Source: Xanthomarina sp. F2636L (GTDB lineage Bacteria > Bacteroidota > Bacteroidia > Flavobacteriales > Flavobacteriaceae). From it: a stretch of DNA of 64,000 bases. This document shows, piece after piece, positions 54,222 to 62,550 of the stretch. Position 1 is the stretch's first letter. Each line of letters starts with the position of its first letter. The notes beneath the pieces were generated by a model, which was not told the DNA's origin, ran no database searches, and saw nothing but the letters and a program-made list of their open reading frames with translations. The stretch is taken from NCBI RefSeq assembly GCF_026410195.1, contig NZ_JAPMLM010000068.1:776833-840832 (forward strand), given 5' to 3'. The position numbers and the translations under genes are program-made.

Positions 54222-54458
54222 ATGAAAAAATTATATAGTTTAACTACAATTCATATAATGTTAATATCATTAAATGCTCATACAACAAATTATAATGAAA
54301 CAGTAGCCAGTAAATTAGAATTATTAGCTTTCGAACCAGAACAAAGTTGTTTTTCTTTTTATCATGACCTTTTCAATGAATATTATGGTGGAGTTAACAT
54401 TGGCAATGTTGGTGATTTTAATGGTCTTGTAGCAAATTGTCAAGCTTTATTCGAATAA
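54222..54458 (+). CDS. Small secreted cysteine-containing peptide, module 2
   Basis: A 78-residue protein with an N-terminal signal-like segment (LTTIHIMLISLNAH). The mature part has two cysteines, near residue 43 (EQSCFSFYHD) and near 73 (VANCQALFE), about 30 residues apart as in the first peptide. The sequence between is otherwise different and rich in Phe, Tyr, Gly and Asn. The family is not recognised. The next gene starts 5 bases later. Confidence 0.63.
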   Translation: MKKLYSLTTIHIMLISLNAHTTNYNETVASKLELLAFEPEQSCFSFYHDLFNEYYGGVNIGNVGDFNGLVANCQALFE

Positions 54459-54463
54459 TAAAA

Positions 54464-55231
54464 ATGAACTTTCTATTTTCACATAATGGCACTTTAAAGA
54501 TTATTTTGTGCCTCATTTTTTTTGGTTTTTTTTCAAGTTTATTCTCACAAACAAAATATTATAAGGTAACTTATTATATTTCAGAAATTAAACTTCATGG
54601 TTCCATTGATAATCTGGACGAAAAAGGTAAACGTTTTACAGAACAAGTTATTAATCGTGCGAAAGATGTAAATTATATTCTTACAACAAGTAAAGAATAT
54701 TCTTACTTTGAGTCGGAAAATGTTTTAAGTAAAGTAAACGAATATTCCCAAGAACATATGCAATTAATTTTGGCAAAAAGGTTTGCTTCATTTAATGAAA
54801 AGGTATACAGCAATTTTAAAAAAGACAGCATTGTTTTTTTTAGAAATTTAGGAGGTCAAGATTATGTTGTAAAAAGGAAGGGTTATGTTTTTAATTGGAA
54901 AATAAAGAAGGAAACTAAAAAAATATTAGGCTATGATGCAATGAAAGCAGAAGGTCGTTATTTTGACATAATAACAAAAGAAGACTTTGTAGTTGAAGCT
55001 TGGTTTATTCCAACAATCCCTATTCAGTCTGGTCCAGATATTTTTATGGGATTACCTGGTTTAATTGCAGAAGTCAATTTAAAAGGAGCTGTAGTTACAG
55101 TAGATAAAATAGAGCCATTAGTAAGTGTAAAGATTAAAAAAGTGGATGAATCTAAAGCGATGACCCAACAAGAATTTGAAAGTTTAGTTGGGAATTTAAA
55201 CAAAAAAATGGAGAATTATATAGAAGATTAA
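54464..55231 (+). CDS. GLPGLI family protein, module 2
   Basis: A 255-residue exported protein. ATG 54464 (MNFLFSHNGTLKII) gives a signal peptide ending SLFSQT; an earlier in-frame ATG would overlap the peptide gene. The family motif GPDIFMGLPGLIAEV lies near residue 195, after AWFIPTIPIQSGP. It is a divergent paralogue of the module 1 protein, so the duplication is old although the leaders remain similar. It shares a transcript with the peptide 5 bases upstream. Confidence 0.87.
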   Translation: MNFLFSHNGTLKIILCLIFFGFFSSLFSQTKYYKVTYYISEIKLHGSIDNLDEKGKRFTEQVINRAKDVNYILTTSKEYSYFESENVLSKVNEYSQEHMQLILAKRFASFNEKVYSNFKKDSIVFFRNLGGQDYVVKRKGYVFNWKIKKETKKILGYDAMKAEGRYFDIITKEDFVVEAWFIPTIPIQSGPDIFMGLPGLIAEVNLKGAVVTVDKIEPLVSVKIKKVDESKAMTQQEFESLVGNLNKKMENYIED

Positions 55232-55240
55232 TCGTGGCGC

Positions 55241-55397
55241 ATGCTTAAATATTTAAAGTTAACTAGACTCTTTAAATTTTATTACATTTCATGAAGATAT
55301 TTCATGTTATTATGAAGGTTTAATTTATGAATATTTTAGTGTCGATGGCTTTTTAGCTGATGGTTGTTTTAAAATGGGACTAGAAAATTGCTTATAA
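55241..55397 (+). pseudogene. Remnant of a third small secreted peptide
   Basis: From 55263 to TAA at 55395-55397 one frame reads DISCYYEGLIYEYFSVDGFL and then ADGCFKMGLENCL, like the cysteine-bounded region of the second peptide (SCFSFYHDLFNEYYGG to ANCQALFE). There is no start codon in that frame; an ATG at 55241 is in another frame and stops after 17 codons. A frameshift has probably broken it. Confidence 0.45.
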
Positions 55398-55444
55398 ATT
55401 AAATAGCCATATAGATATTACTAACCTATATGGCTATTTAATTT
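55395..55444 (+). terminator. Strong hairpin after the third peptide remnant
   Basis: A perfect 20-bp stem (55395-55414 with 55425-55444) around a 10-base loop is followed by TTTT. It overlaps the remnant's stop codon and probably ends the transcript of the two preceding modules. Confidence 0.85.
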
Positions 55445-55450
55445 AATTTT

Positions 55451-55665
55451 ATGTTTTTAAAAAAATAACAGCATCTTTCCTTATTCTATTTTTATTTAAA
55501 GGAGTTATCGTATAGAGTTTAATTTAAGAAATATCATGGTATATAATTTATTCTGTTATTATAGAAAACCTTTATAACAATTTAACGAAAAAGTATAAAA
55601 GCGATCCTAATTCTATTAATTTAAACCTTTTTAAAAAATTAAAGGAATCGTATTCTAGAGATTAA
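55451..55665 (+). pseudogene. Probable remnant of a third GLPGLI-type gene
   Basis: ATG 55451 is followed by a frame that stops in an A-run, but one added A would give a signal-peptide-like FLKKITASFLILFLF before a TAG. Further on a frame ending at TAA 55663-55665 reads IENLYNNLTKKYKSDP and FKKLKESYSRD, similar in style to the C-terminal ends of exported GLPGLI proteins. The central domain with the GLPGLI motif is missing. The assignment is tentative. Confidence 0.35.
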
Positions 55666-55668
55666 TTT

Positions 55669-58359
55669 ATGAGTTGTATTATAAGAAACATATTGTTGAA
55701 AGTTGTACTTCTTTTGTCAGTATGTTCTGCTTATTCACAAAATATCTCCATAAAGGGTCAGGTTACAGACTCTCTAAAAAGCCCTTTAGAATATGCTAAT
55801 ATTTTGGCTATCCCTGAATTAGAAAACAAAGACATACGTTTTGCCATAACAGATTCTAGAGGTAATTTTTTATTAAAACTTGAATCTGAACAACAGTATA
55901 AATTAACTATAAGTTATTTAGGATACTTCCCGAAAGAAATAAATATTATTACTTATAACGAAGACATGAATAAAGATTTTGTTTTAGTTGAAGACGTTAG
56001 TAAACTAAATGAAGTTAGTTTAACATATAAAATACCAATTTCGGTAAAAAAAGATACCATTACATATAGAACGGATGCTTTTATTACTGGTGAGGAACGT
56101 AAACTTAGAGATGTTTTAAAAAAACTTCCTGGAATAGAAGTGGATCGTGATGGCAATGTAACAGCCCAAGGTAAAAAAATTACGAAAGTATTAGTAGAAG
56201 GAAAAACGTTTTTTACTGGAAACAGTAAGTTGGCAGTTAATAATATTCCTGCCGATGCTGTAGAAGAAGTTGTGGTGTTAGATAACTATAATGAGATTGC
56301 CATGCTTAAAGGCTTACAAGATAGCGAAGATATGGCCTTGGATATAAAACTTAAAGAAGATAAAAAAAAGTTTGTTTTTGGAGATGTTGAAGCTGGAGCT
56401 GGGATTAAAGAACGATATCTTGTTCATCCTAAATTATTTTATTACAGCCCTAAAACCAATTTGAATTTTATTGGAGATTTAAACAATACAGGAAATAAGA
56501 GATTTACTTTTAATGATTATTTAGAGTTTGAAGGTGGTTTTGGAAAGCTTATTGAAGATGCTGGAAGCTATCTTAATTTAATGAATAGTGATTTTGCAAA
56601 GTATTTAATCAATCAAGATTTTAAATCAAATACCAATCAATTTGGGGCCTTAAATATTAGACAAGCTATTAGTCCTGTAACAGATATTAGTGGTTATGTA
56701 ATAACAAATAACTCTAAAACAGAAACTTTAGATCTTACCGAGAATGTATATTTAGACAACACAACACCGTTTAATGAAACTAGAACCGAAAACAATAAAT
56801 TTAACACCTTTTTTACCATTGCAAAACTCACTTTAGATTACGAGCCTAGTTTTAAAGAAGATTTGGCTTTCAATAGCTTTGTTAAAGTTTCGAATTTGAA
56901 TAGTTATGGTTTTATTAATACCATAAATCCAACTCAAAACAATACTATTAAAACGCAAATAGATAGTAAAAACTTAAACATAAAACAAAATGTAAATTAC
57001 AGTTTAAAATTATCGCAGGACCATACAGGAGTTCTTGAAGCCACTTATAATTTTCAAAATGATAAGCCTATCACTAACTGGCTATCAAATCAGCAAATTC
57101 TACAAGGTTTAATTCCATTAGAAGATGATGTTTTTTATAATGTTTTTCAAACAAAAAAACTGAAAACACACAATTTTAATGGGTTAATTAAAGATTATTG
57201 GGTATTAAATAATTACAATCATTTATACATGAGTTTTGGGACAAATGTCGCATTTAGTGATTTATATACTAATGACGAACAAGTGCTTACAGATGGACAA
57301 GTAAACAATTTTTCAGATGCTGGTTTTGGCAACGATTTTAGTTATCAATTCTTCAACACCTTTATAGGGTTAGAATACAAATTCCAAATTGGGATTGCTA
57401 CTTTTAAACCAGCTTTATATTATCATTTTTACTTTTGGAATACCAAACAGTTTGATTTGAGTTATACAAATAACAAAGCTTTGCTTTTGCCTCAATTCAC
57501 AACAAAATTGGAATTTAATAATAGTGAAAAAATCAACTTTAAATATCAATTAAATACGCAATTCCCAACGGTTGACCAATTGGCTAGTAATTTTGTGTTG
57601 TCTAGTTTTAATAGCGTTTTTAAAGGGAATCCTACTTTAGCTAATCAATTGTATCATTCAGTAAGTTTAAGTTATTATAAATTTAGCTTATTTAAAGGGC
57701 TAAGTATTAATGCAATGCTTAAGTACAATAAAAAAGTAAAACAGTTTAAAACTGTAACCCAGTTACAGGGTATCAATCAGTATGACACATTAATTTTATT
57801 TGACCAACCAGAGAATACATGGTCTTTTAATGGAGCCTTTGCAAAAAAGATTAATAAAGTTCGTTATAAATTTAGAACTAGTTATAGTTATAATGATTTC
57901 TATCAATTATTAAACAATGAAACCAATAAGAATATCTCAAAAGGGGTATCATCTACATTAAGTCTTGAAACATTTTTTAAAAAATGGCCAAATTTTGATA
58001 TAGGCTATACCAAAGAATTTAATACGTATGAAGCATTTAACAATAAAACAAAATTTGAGAATGACATTTTTTTTGTAAACCTTGAATATGATTTTTTAAA
58101 CGATTTTATTCTTAAAATGAATTATAGTTTAGATGCCTATAAAAACAAGAGTGTTACCTTTAATAATCGGTTTGATAATGCAAATGCTTCTTTATTTTAT
58201 AATAAAGAGGATTCTCCTTGGGGATTTGAAATAGCAGTAACTAATATATTTGACACAAAATATAAACAACAAAATTCTTTTTCTAGTTTTTTAATAAGTG
58301 ATAGTAAAACTTTTATCATGCCAAGAATACTTATGTTTAAGATATCTTATAAGTTGTAA
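55669..58359 (+). CDS. Outer-membrane beta-barrel protein with carboxypeptidase-like regulatory domain
   Basis: An 896-residue outer-membrane protein. Signal peptide 1-24 (SVCSAYSQ) is followed by a CarboxypepD_reg-like domain at about 26-105 (ISIKGQVTDSLKSPLEYANI, ITDSRGNFLLKL), a plug-like region at about 120-230 (KKLPGIEVDRDGNVTAQGK, VEEVVVLDNY) and a long barrel to the C terminus (MFKISYKL). It resembles TonB-dependent receptors but has no clear TonB box. Genes of this type are often found after GLPGLI genes, as here, which suggests that the peptide, GLPGLI protein and barrel act together. Confidence 0.87.
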   Translation: MSCIIRNILLKVVLLLSVCSAYSQNISIKGQVTDSLKSPLEYANILAIPELENKDIRFAITDSRGNFLLKLESEQQYKLTISYLGYFPKEINIITYNEDMNKDFVLVEDVSKLNEVSLTYKIPISVKKDTITYRTDAFITGEERKLRDVLKKLPGIEVDRDGNVTAQGKKITKVLVEGKTFFTGNSKLAVNNIPADAVEEVVVLDNYNEIAMLKGLQDSEDMALDIKLKEDKKKFVFGDVEAGAGIKERYLVHPKLFYYSPKTNLNFIGDLNNTGNKRFTFNDYLEFEGGFGKLIEDAGSYLNLMNSDFAKYLINQDFKSNTNQFGALNIRQAISPVTDISGYVITNNSKTETLDLTENVYLDNTTPFNETRTENNKFNTFFTIAKLTLDYEPSFKEDLAFNSFVKVSNLNSYGFINTINPTQNNTIKTQIDSKNLNIKQNVNYSLKLSQDHTGVLEATYNFQNDKPITNWLSNQQILQGLIPLEDDVFYNVFQTKKLKTHNFNGLIKDYWVLNNYNHLYMSFGTNVAFSDLYTNDEQVLTDGQVNNFSDAGFGNDFSYQFFNTFIGLEYKFQIGIATFKPALYYHFYFWNTKQFDLSYTNNKALLLPQFTTKLEFNNSEKINFKYQLNTQFPTVDQLASNFVLSSFNSVFKGNPTLANQLYHSVSLSYYKFSLFKGLSINAMLKYNKKVKQFKTVTQLQGINQYDTLILFDQPENTWSFNGAFAKKINKVRYKFRTSYSYNDFYQLLNNETNKNISKGVSSTLSLETFFKKWPNFDIGYTKEFNTYEAFNNKTKFENDIFFVNLEYDFLNDFILKMNYSLDAYKNKSVTFNNRFDNANASLFYNKEDSPWGFEIAVTNIFDTKYKQQNSFSSFLISDSKTFIMPRILMFKISYKL

Positions 58360-58438
58360 TTCTTATTAAATTCTTCCTAAATACTAGAAATCGTTCTTAG
58401 ATTTTCGTATTTTTCCACTACAATAAAATGACAGTAAC

Positions 58439-59140
58439 ATGATTAATAAAAAAGTGGCAAATGTTCATGAAGCTCTTGATGGGGTTCAAGATAATATGAC
58501 CTTTATGCTTGGGGGTTTTGGACTTTGTGGGATTCCAGAAAACAGCATCAACGAGCTTGTAAAGTTAAACTTAAAAGGCTTGACTTGCATTTCAAATAAT
58601 GCAGGAGTCGATGATTTTGGCCTGGGTTTACTACTTCATAAAAAACAAATAAAGAAAATGATTTCGTCTTATGTAGGTGAAAACGACGAGTTTGAACGTC
58701 AGATGTTAAGCGGCGAATTAGATGTAGAACTAGTTCCACAAGGAACTTTGGTAGAACGTTGCCGTGCAGCGCAATCTGGTTTCCCTGCATTTTTTACACC
58801 TGCAGGTTATGGAACTGAAGTGGCAGAAGGCAAAGAAGTAAGAGAGTTTAATGGAAAAATGTATGTCTTAGAACATGCCTTTAAAGCCGATTTTACTTTT
58901 GTAAAAGCTTGGAAAGGCGATGCAGCAGGGAATTTAGTTTTTAAAGGAACAGCAAGAAATTTTAATCCAGCCATGTGTGGATCTGCAAAAATTACCGTTG
59001 CTGAGGTGGAAGAATTAGTTCCTGTTGGAACTCTAGATCCTAACCAAATTCATATTCCAGGTATTTTTGTACAACGTATTTTTCAAGGGGAAGCTTATGA
59101 GAAACGTATTGAGCAACTTACAGTTAGACAAAGAGATTAA
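58439..59140 (+). CDS. scoA: 3-oxoacid CoA-transferase subunit A
   Basis: A 233-residue alpha subunit. [16 protein letters not shown] near residue 22 is the conserved CoA-transferase family I signature with the GGFG(L)xG loop, and [15 protein letters not shown] follows near 53. With subunit B it moves CoA between succinyl-CoA and acetoacetate or related acids. The usual scoA-scoB order is kept, but a 420-base insertion with a broken four-helix-bundle gene separates them. Confidence 0.93.
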   Translation: MINKKVANVHEALDGVQDNMTFMLGGFGLCGIPENSINELVKLNLKGLTCISNNAGVDDFGLGLLLHKKQIKKMISSYVGENDEFERQMLSGELDVELVPQGTLVERCRAAQSGFPAFFTPAGYGTEVAEGKEVREFNGKMYVLEHAFKADFTFVKAWKGDAAGNLVFKGTARNFNPAMCGSAKITVAEVEELVPVGTLDPNQIHIPGIFVQRIFQGEAYEKRIEQLTVRQRD

Positions 59141-59141
59141 T

Positions 59142-59539
59142 CAATTTGATGATTAAATGATTTGAAAATGAAAAATGACAAAGATAATTTAATCGTAAAA
59201 TTAACATTTACACTAGCTATTGATGTTATTTCATTTTCTGAAGAAATTAGAGCTAAAAACAAATTTGAAATGGCGTCCTAAATTTTTAGAAGTGGTACTT
59301 CTATTGGAGCTAATATTAGAGAAGCTCAAAATGCTGAAAGTAAAAAAGACTTTATTCATAAATTTAAAATTTCAGCAAAAGAAGCTGATGAATTAGAGTA
59401 TTGGCTAAAACTTTGTGAGTCATCTGAGTTTTATCCGAATCCAAATGAAAAATTATTAAAAGATTTGAAATCTGTAATTCTAGTTATTTCTAAAATTATA
59501 TCAACTAGTAAAAAAAGCTAATTTTCAAATCATCAAATT
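59142..59539 (+). mobile_element. IVP-type element: inverted repeats around a four-helix-bundle gene
   Basis: The right arm ATTTTCAAATCATCAAATT (59521-59539) is complementary to the left arm at 59143-59169, where AATTTGATGAT and TTGAAAAT are split by 8 extra bases. The left arm overlaps the gene's ATG and the right arm includes its last stop base. It lies exactly between scoA and scoB. The layout recalls 23S rRNA intervening sequences, which carry the same protein family between pairing arms. Confidence 0.55.
59168..59521 (+). pseudogene. Four-helix-bundle protein (23S rRNA intervening-sequence protein family), broken by a stop codon
   Basis: One frame of 118 codons is open apart from a TAA at 59279-59281 (codon 38). 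Around it the sequence reads KNKFEMAS-stop-IFRSGTSIGANIREAQ; in this family the position is usually glutamine (ASQIFRSG), so a CAA to TAA change explains it. The rest, ESKKDFIHKFKISAKEADE and ELEYWLKLCESSEF, is intact family sequence (TIGR02436/PF05635). The lack of other damage suggests a recent mutation or a sequencing error. Confidence 0.85.
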
Positions 59540-59560
59540 AACACATTATCAAATAAAATT

Positions 59561-60214
59561 ATGTTAGATAAAACAGGAATTGCTAAACGCATAGCTAAAG
59601 AAGTACAAGATGGCTACTATGTTAATCTAGGAATTGGTATTCCAACTCTAGTAGCTAATTATGTAAGAGACGATATAGAAGTGGAATTCCAAAGTGAAAA
59701 CGGAATTCTAGGAATGGGGCCTTTTCCTTTTGAAGGCGAAGAAGATGCCGATCTTATAAATGCAGGAAAACAAACTATTACCGCTTTACCTGGAGCTAGT
59801 TTTTTTGACTCCTCCATGAGCTTTTCTATGATTCGTGGACAACACGTAGATTTGACCATTCTTGGCGCAATGGAAGTAGCAGAGAATGGCGATATAGCCA
59901 ATTGGAAAATACCAGGAAAAATGGTAAAAGGGATGGGTGGTGCCATGGATTTAGTTGCTAGTGCCGAAAATATTATTGTTGCCATGATGCATACCAACAG
60001 AGCGGGCGACTCTAAACTACTTAAAAAATGTAGTTTACCTTTAACGGGCGTAGGCTGTGTTAAAAAGGTGGTGACTAATCTAGCCGTTCTAGAAGTTACT
60101 GAAAATGGATTTAAACTCTTAGAACGTGCTCCAGGAGTTTCTGTAGAAGAAATCCAGAAAGCTACAGAAGGTACTTTAATTGTTGAGGGTGATATTCCTG
60201 AAATGAGTATTTAG
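59561..60214 (+). CDS. scoB: 3-oxoacid CoA-transferase subunit B
   Basis: A 217-residue beta subunit. Its N terminus KRIAKEVQDGYYVNLGIGIPT is typical, and the catalytic glutamate lies in FQSENGILGMGPFP near residue 47. GAMEVAENGDIANWKIPGK near 105 is also conserved. It pairs with the subunit A gene upstream across the IVP-type element. A terminator follows about 35 bases after the stop. Confidence 0.95.
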   Translation: MLDKTGIAKRIAKEVQDGYYVNLGIGIPTLVANYVRDDIEVEFQSENGILGMGPFPFEGEEDADLINAGKQTITALPGASFFDSSMSFSMIRGQHVDLTILGAMEVAENGDIANWKIPGKMVKGMGGAMDLVASAENIIVAMMHTNRAGDSKLLKKCSLPLTGVGCVKKVVTNLAVLEVTENGFKLLERAPGVSVEEIQKATEGTLIVEGDIPEMSI

Positions 60215-60250
60215 AATATTTAAAAGCCTAAAACACTTTATATAAATTTT

Positions 60251-60308
60251 AGCCATAATGTCTTGGATATGTATTATTAACATTCAAGACATTATGGCTT
60301 TTCTTTTT
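60251..60308 (+). terminator. Terminator of the scoAB operon
   Basis: AGCCATAATGTCTTG (60251-60265) pairs with CAAGACATTATGGCT (from 60285), around a loop, and is followed by a long T-rich run. Confidence 0.87.
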
Positions 60309-60690
60309 TTAAACTTATTATTTTCAATAACTCATTGTAGGAAAAGTAATAATAATTTTTATTAAATGTTAAAATTTAATGTATTTCATCGATTTATTAT
60401 GTATTTTAGCTGAGTAACTCAAAAAAAGTTTCATATTAGCAGAACCAAATCAAAACAACTAATTAACCTAGTTCTTTAAAAAATTGAGTTTGTAATTTGC
60501 CCCAAATCTATTATAAATTTAAGATTTAAAGAAAACAAAACCCAAATCTACCAAAAACCTACTTATTATGAATTTTGCCTCAAATCTACCTAAACAACCT
60601 ACAAATTACGAGAGCAAACTTTATACAAGTTTGCAAAGTACTGGACGCTTTATTAAAAGTTTACTGTATTTGACTAAAAAAATATTCATG
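60309..60690. other. Spacer with repeated CAAATCTA and a short open frame
   Basis: No convincing gene. CAAATCTA occurs three times between about 60500 and 60590, twice in the longer context CAAATCTACC then ACCTAC. An open frame of 42 codons runs from ATG 60568 to TAA 60694-60696 and slightly overlaps the ABC gene on the other strand. It has a basic C-terminal part but no signal peptide or family. Confidence 0.4.
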
Positions 60691-62382
60691 CTATAACCCT
60701 TTTGGAATAGCATGAATTAATTTTTTGGTATAGTCTTTCTTCGGGTGGTTATAAATAACATCTGCATCGTCCATTTCTTCAATTTGTCCTTGATTCATTA
60801 CAATTAATTGATCGGACATATATTTTACCACAGCTAGATCGTGTGAAATAAAAATATAAGTAAATCCAAAATTCTCTTTTAAATCGTTCAACAAATTAAG
60901 TACTTGTGCTTGAACAGAAATGTCTAAAGCGGAAACAGACTCATCGCAAATAATTAATTTTGGCTCTATAGAAATGGCTCGCGCAATACCAATTCGCTGT
61001 CTTTGTCCTCCAGAAAATTCATGAGGATATCTATTAAAATACGTTTCATCTAAACCAACTTTCAGCAATAAATCTAAAACGAGATTTTTTCTTTCTTTCT
61101 CTGAAACTCCAATACCATGAACTTTCATTGGTTCCATAATGGCTTTCCCAACAGGAATTCGTGGATTTAATGAAGCATAAGGATCTTGAAAAATAATTTG
61201 AATGTCTTTTCTAAGTTTTCTTACTTCTTTTTTAGTTAGTTTATTGATATTTAATCCGTTATATAAAATAGACCCAGATGTGGCTTTATCCAATTGTAAA
61301 ATGGCATTTGCTAGAGTAGATTTCCCACAACCAGATTCTCCAACTAAACCAAGGGTTTCACCTTCATATAATTTAAAATTAACTTGATCTACAGCTTTAA
61401 AAACTTCAGGTTTAGAAAACCAACCAGGTTTAGAAATATAAGATTTCTCCAAATTAATCACTTCTAATAATGGTGCTTTAGAATAAATGTTTTTATGAAA
61501 TAGCTTTCTGTCTTCGCTAGAAACAATAGACCTATCCGTAGTTTCATTCATAAAATCTTTTATGGTAGGAAGTCTTTTTAATCGCACATCTAGGGAAGGT
61601 TTGGAGTTGATCAAGGCTTTTGTATAAATATGTTCGGGACTTTTAAAAATTTGAAGAACAGAACCTTGCTCTACAATATTCCCTTGATACATAACTAAAA
61701 TCCGATCTGAAATTTCAGATACCAGAGATAAATCGTGCGAAATAAAAATAATGCTCATGTCTTCTTCAGCCTGCAACTGTTTTAAGAGTAAAATAATTTC
61801 CTTTTGAACGGTAACATCTAAAGCTGTTGTTGGTTCGTCTGCAATCAAAATTTTAGGTTTACATGCTATTGCCATGGCAATCATAACCCGTTGCTTCTGA
61901 CCACCAGAGATTTCATGCGGATAAGCTCTATAAACGCGTTCCGGATTTGGGAGTTTTACCTTTTTAAAAAGTTCTAAAGTCTCAGTTTTAGCTTCCTTTT
62001 TAGAGAGTTTTGTGTGCTGTAATAAAATTTCTAATACTTGTTTTCCACAAGACATGGATGGATTTAAAGAACTCATAGGTTCTTGAAAAATCATGGCAAT
62101 ATCGTTCCCTCTTATTTTTTGAAAATCCTTGGAATTAATTTTAGTTAAATCTACACCATCATACAAAATACTTCCATTGGTTGTTTTTGAAATTTGTTTT
62201 GGTAATAATCCAAGTATAGCAAGAGACGACACCGATTTTCCAGAACCGGATTCTCCAACAATTCCAAGAATTTGATTGGTTTTTAAATTAAAGGAAATAT
62301 TATGGATAATCTCTTTCTCAATCTTATTGGAAATAAAGGAAATAGATAAATTTTTAATATGAAGCAAATGAGTTTTCTGCAT
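60691..62382 (-). CDS. Peptide ABC transporter, fused double ATP-binding protein
   Basis: A 563-residue protein with two complete ABC ATPase domains, the YejF/GsiA/DppDF-fusion type for oligopeptide or nickel uptake. Domain 1 (about 1-265) has Walker A GESGSGKSV near residue 40, ISGGQKQRV near 165 and ILIADEPTTALD near 187. Domain 2 (about 305-555) has GESGCGKST near 350, FSGGQRQRI near 460 and LIICDESVSALD near 482. The membrane and binding subunits are not in the window. It is a single gene, divergent from the M43 protease. Confidence 0.93.
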   Translation of the reverse strand: MQKTHLLHIKNLSISFISNKIEKEIIHNISFNLKTNQILGIVGESGSGKSVSSLAILGLLPKQISKTTNGSILYDGVDLTKINSKDFQKIRGNDIAMIFQEPMSSLNPSMSCGKQVLEILLQHTKLSKKEAKTETLELFKKVKLPNPERVYRAYPHEISGGQKQRVMIAMAIACKPKILIADEPTTALDVTVQKEIILLLKQLQAEEDMSIIFISHDLSLVSEISDRILVMYQGNIVEQGSVLQIFKSPEHIYTKALINSKPSLDVRLKRLPTIKDFMNETTDRSIVSSEDRKLFHKNIYSKAPLLEVINLEKSYISKPGWFSKPEVFKAVDQVNFKLYEGETLGLVGESGCGKSTLANAILQLDKATSGSILYNGLNINKLTKKEVRKLRKDIQIIFQDPYASLNPRIPVGKAIMEPMKVHGIGVSEKERKNLVLDLLLKVGLDETYFNRYPHEFSGGQRQRIGIARAISIEPKLIICDESVSALDISVQAQVLNLLNDLKENFGFTYIFISHDLAVVKYMSDQLIVMNQGQIEEMDDADVIYNHPKKDYTKKLIHAIPKGL

Positions 62383-62412
62383 ACGTAAATGTAGCTATTT
62401 TGCAATTTTTAA

Positions 62413-62460
62413 TTACGGTTTTTCCGTAAATAAATTAAAAGCTATTGTTTTTTATCGAAA
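62413..62460. promoter_or_regulatory. Candidate operator, site 3: TTACGG palindrome
   Basis: TTACGGTTTTTCCGTAA at 62413-62429 is the reverse complement of sites 1 and 2. TTTATCGAAA at 62451-62460 is a weaker match to the second box. It lies between the divergent ABC gene and the M43 protease gene, 121 bases before the protease ATG. Confidence 0.5.
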
Positions 62461-62550
62461 ATATTAATTTTAATATTACCATTTTCACAAAAAAAAGTTA
62501 CATTCATGGGATTTTTAATAAATATTAACCAAAATAATTAAATTATTATC

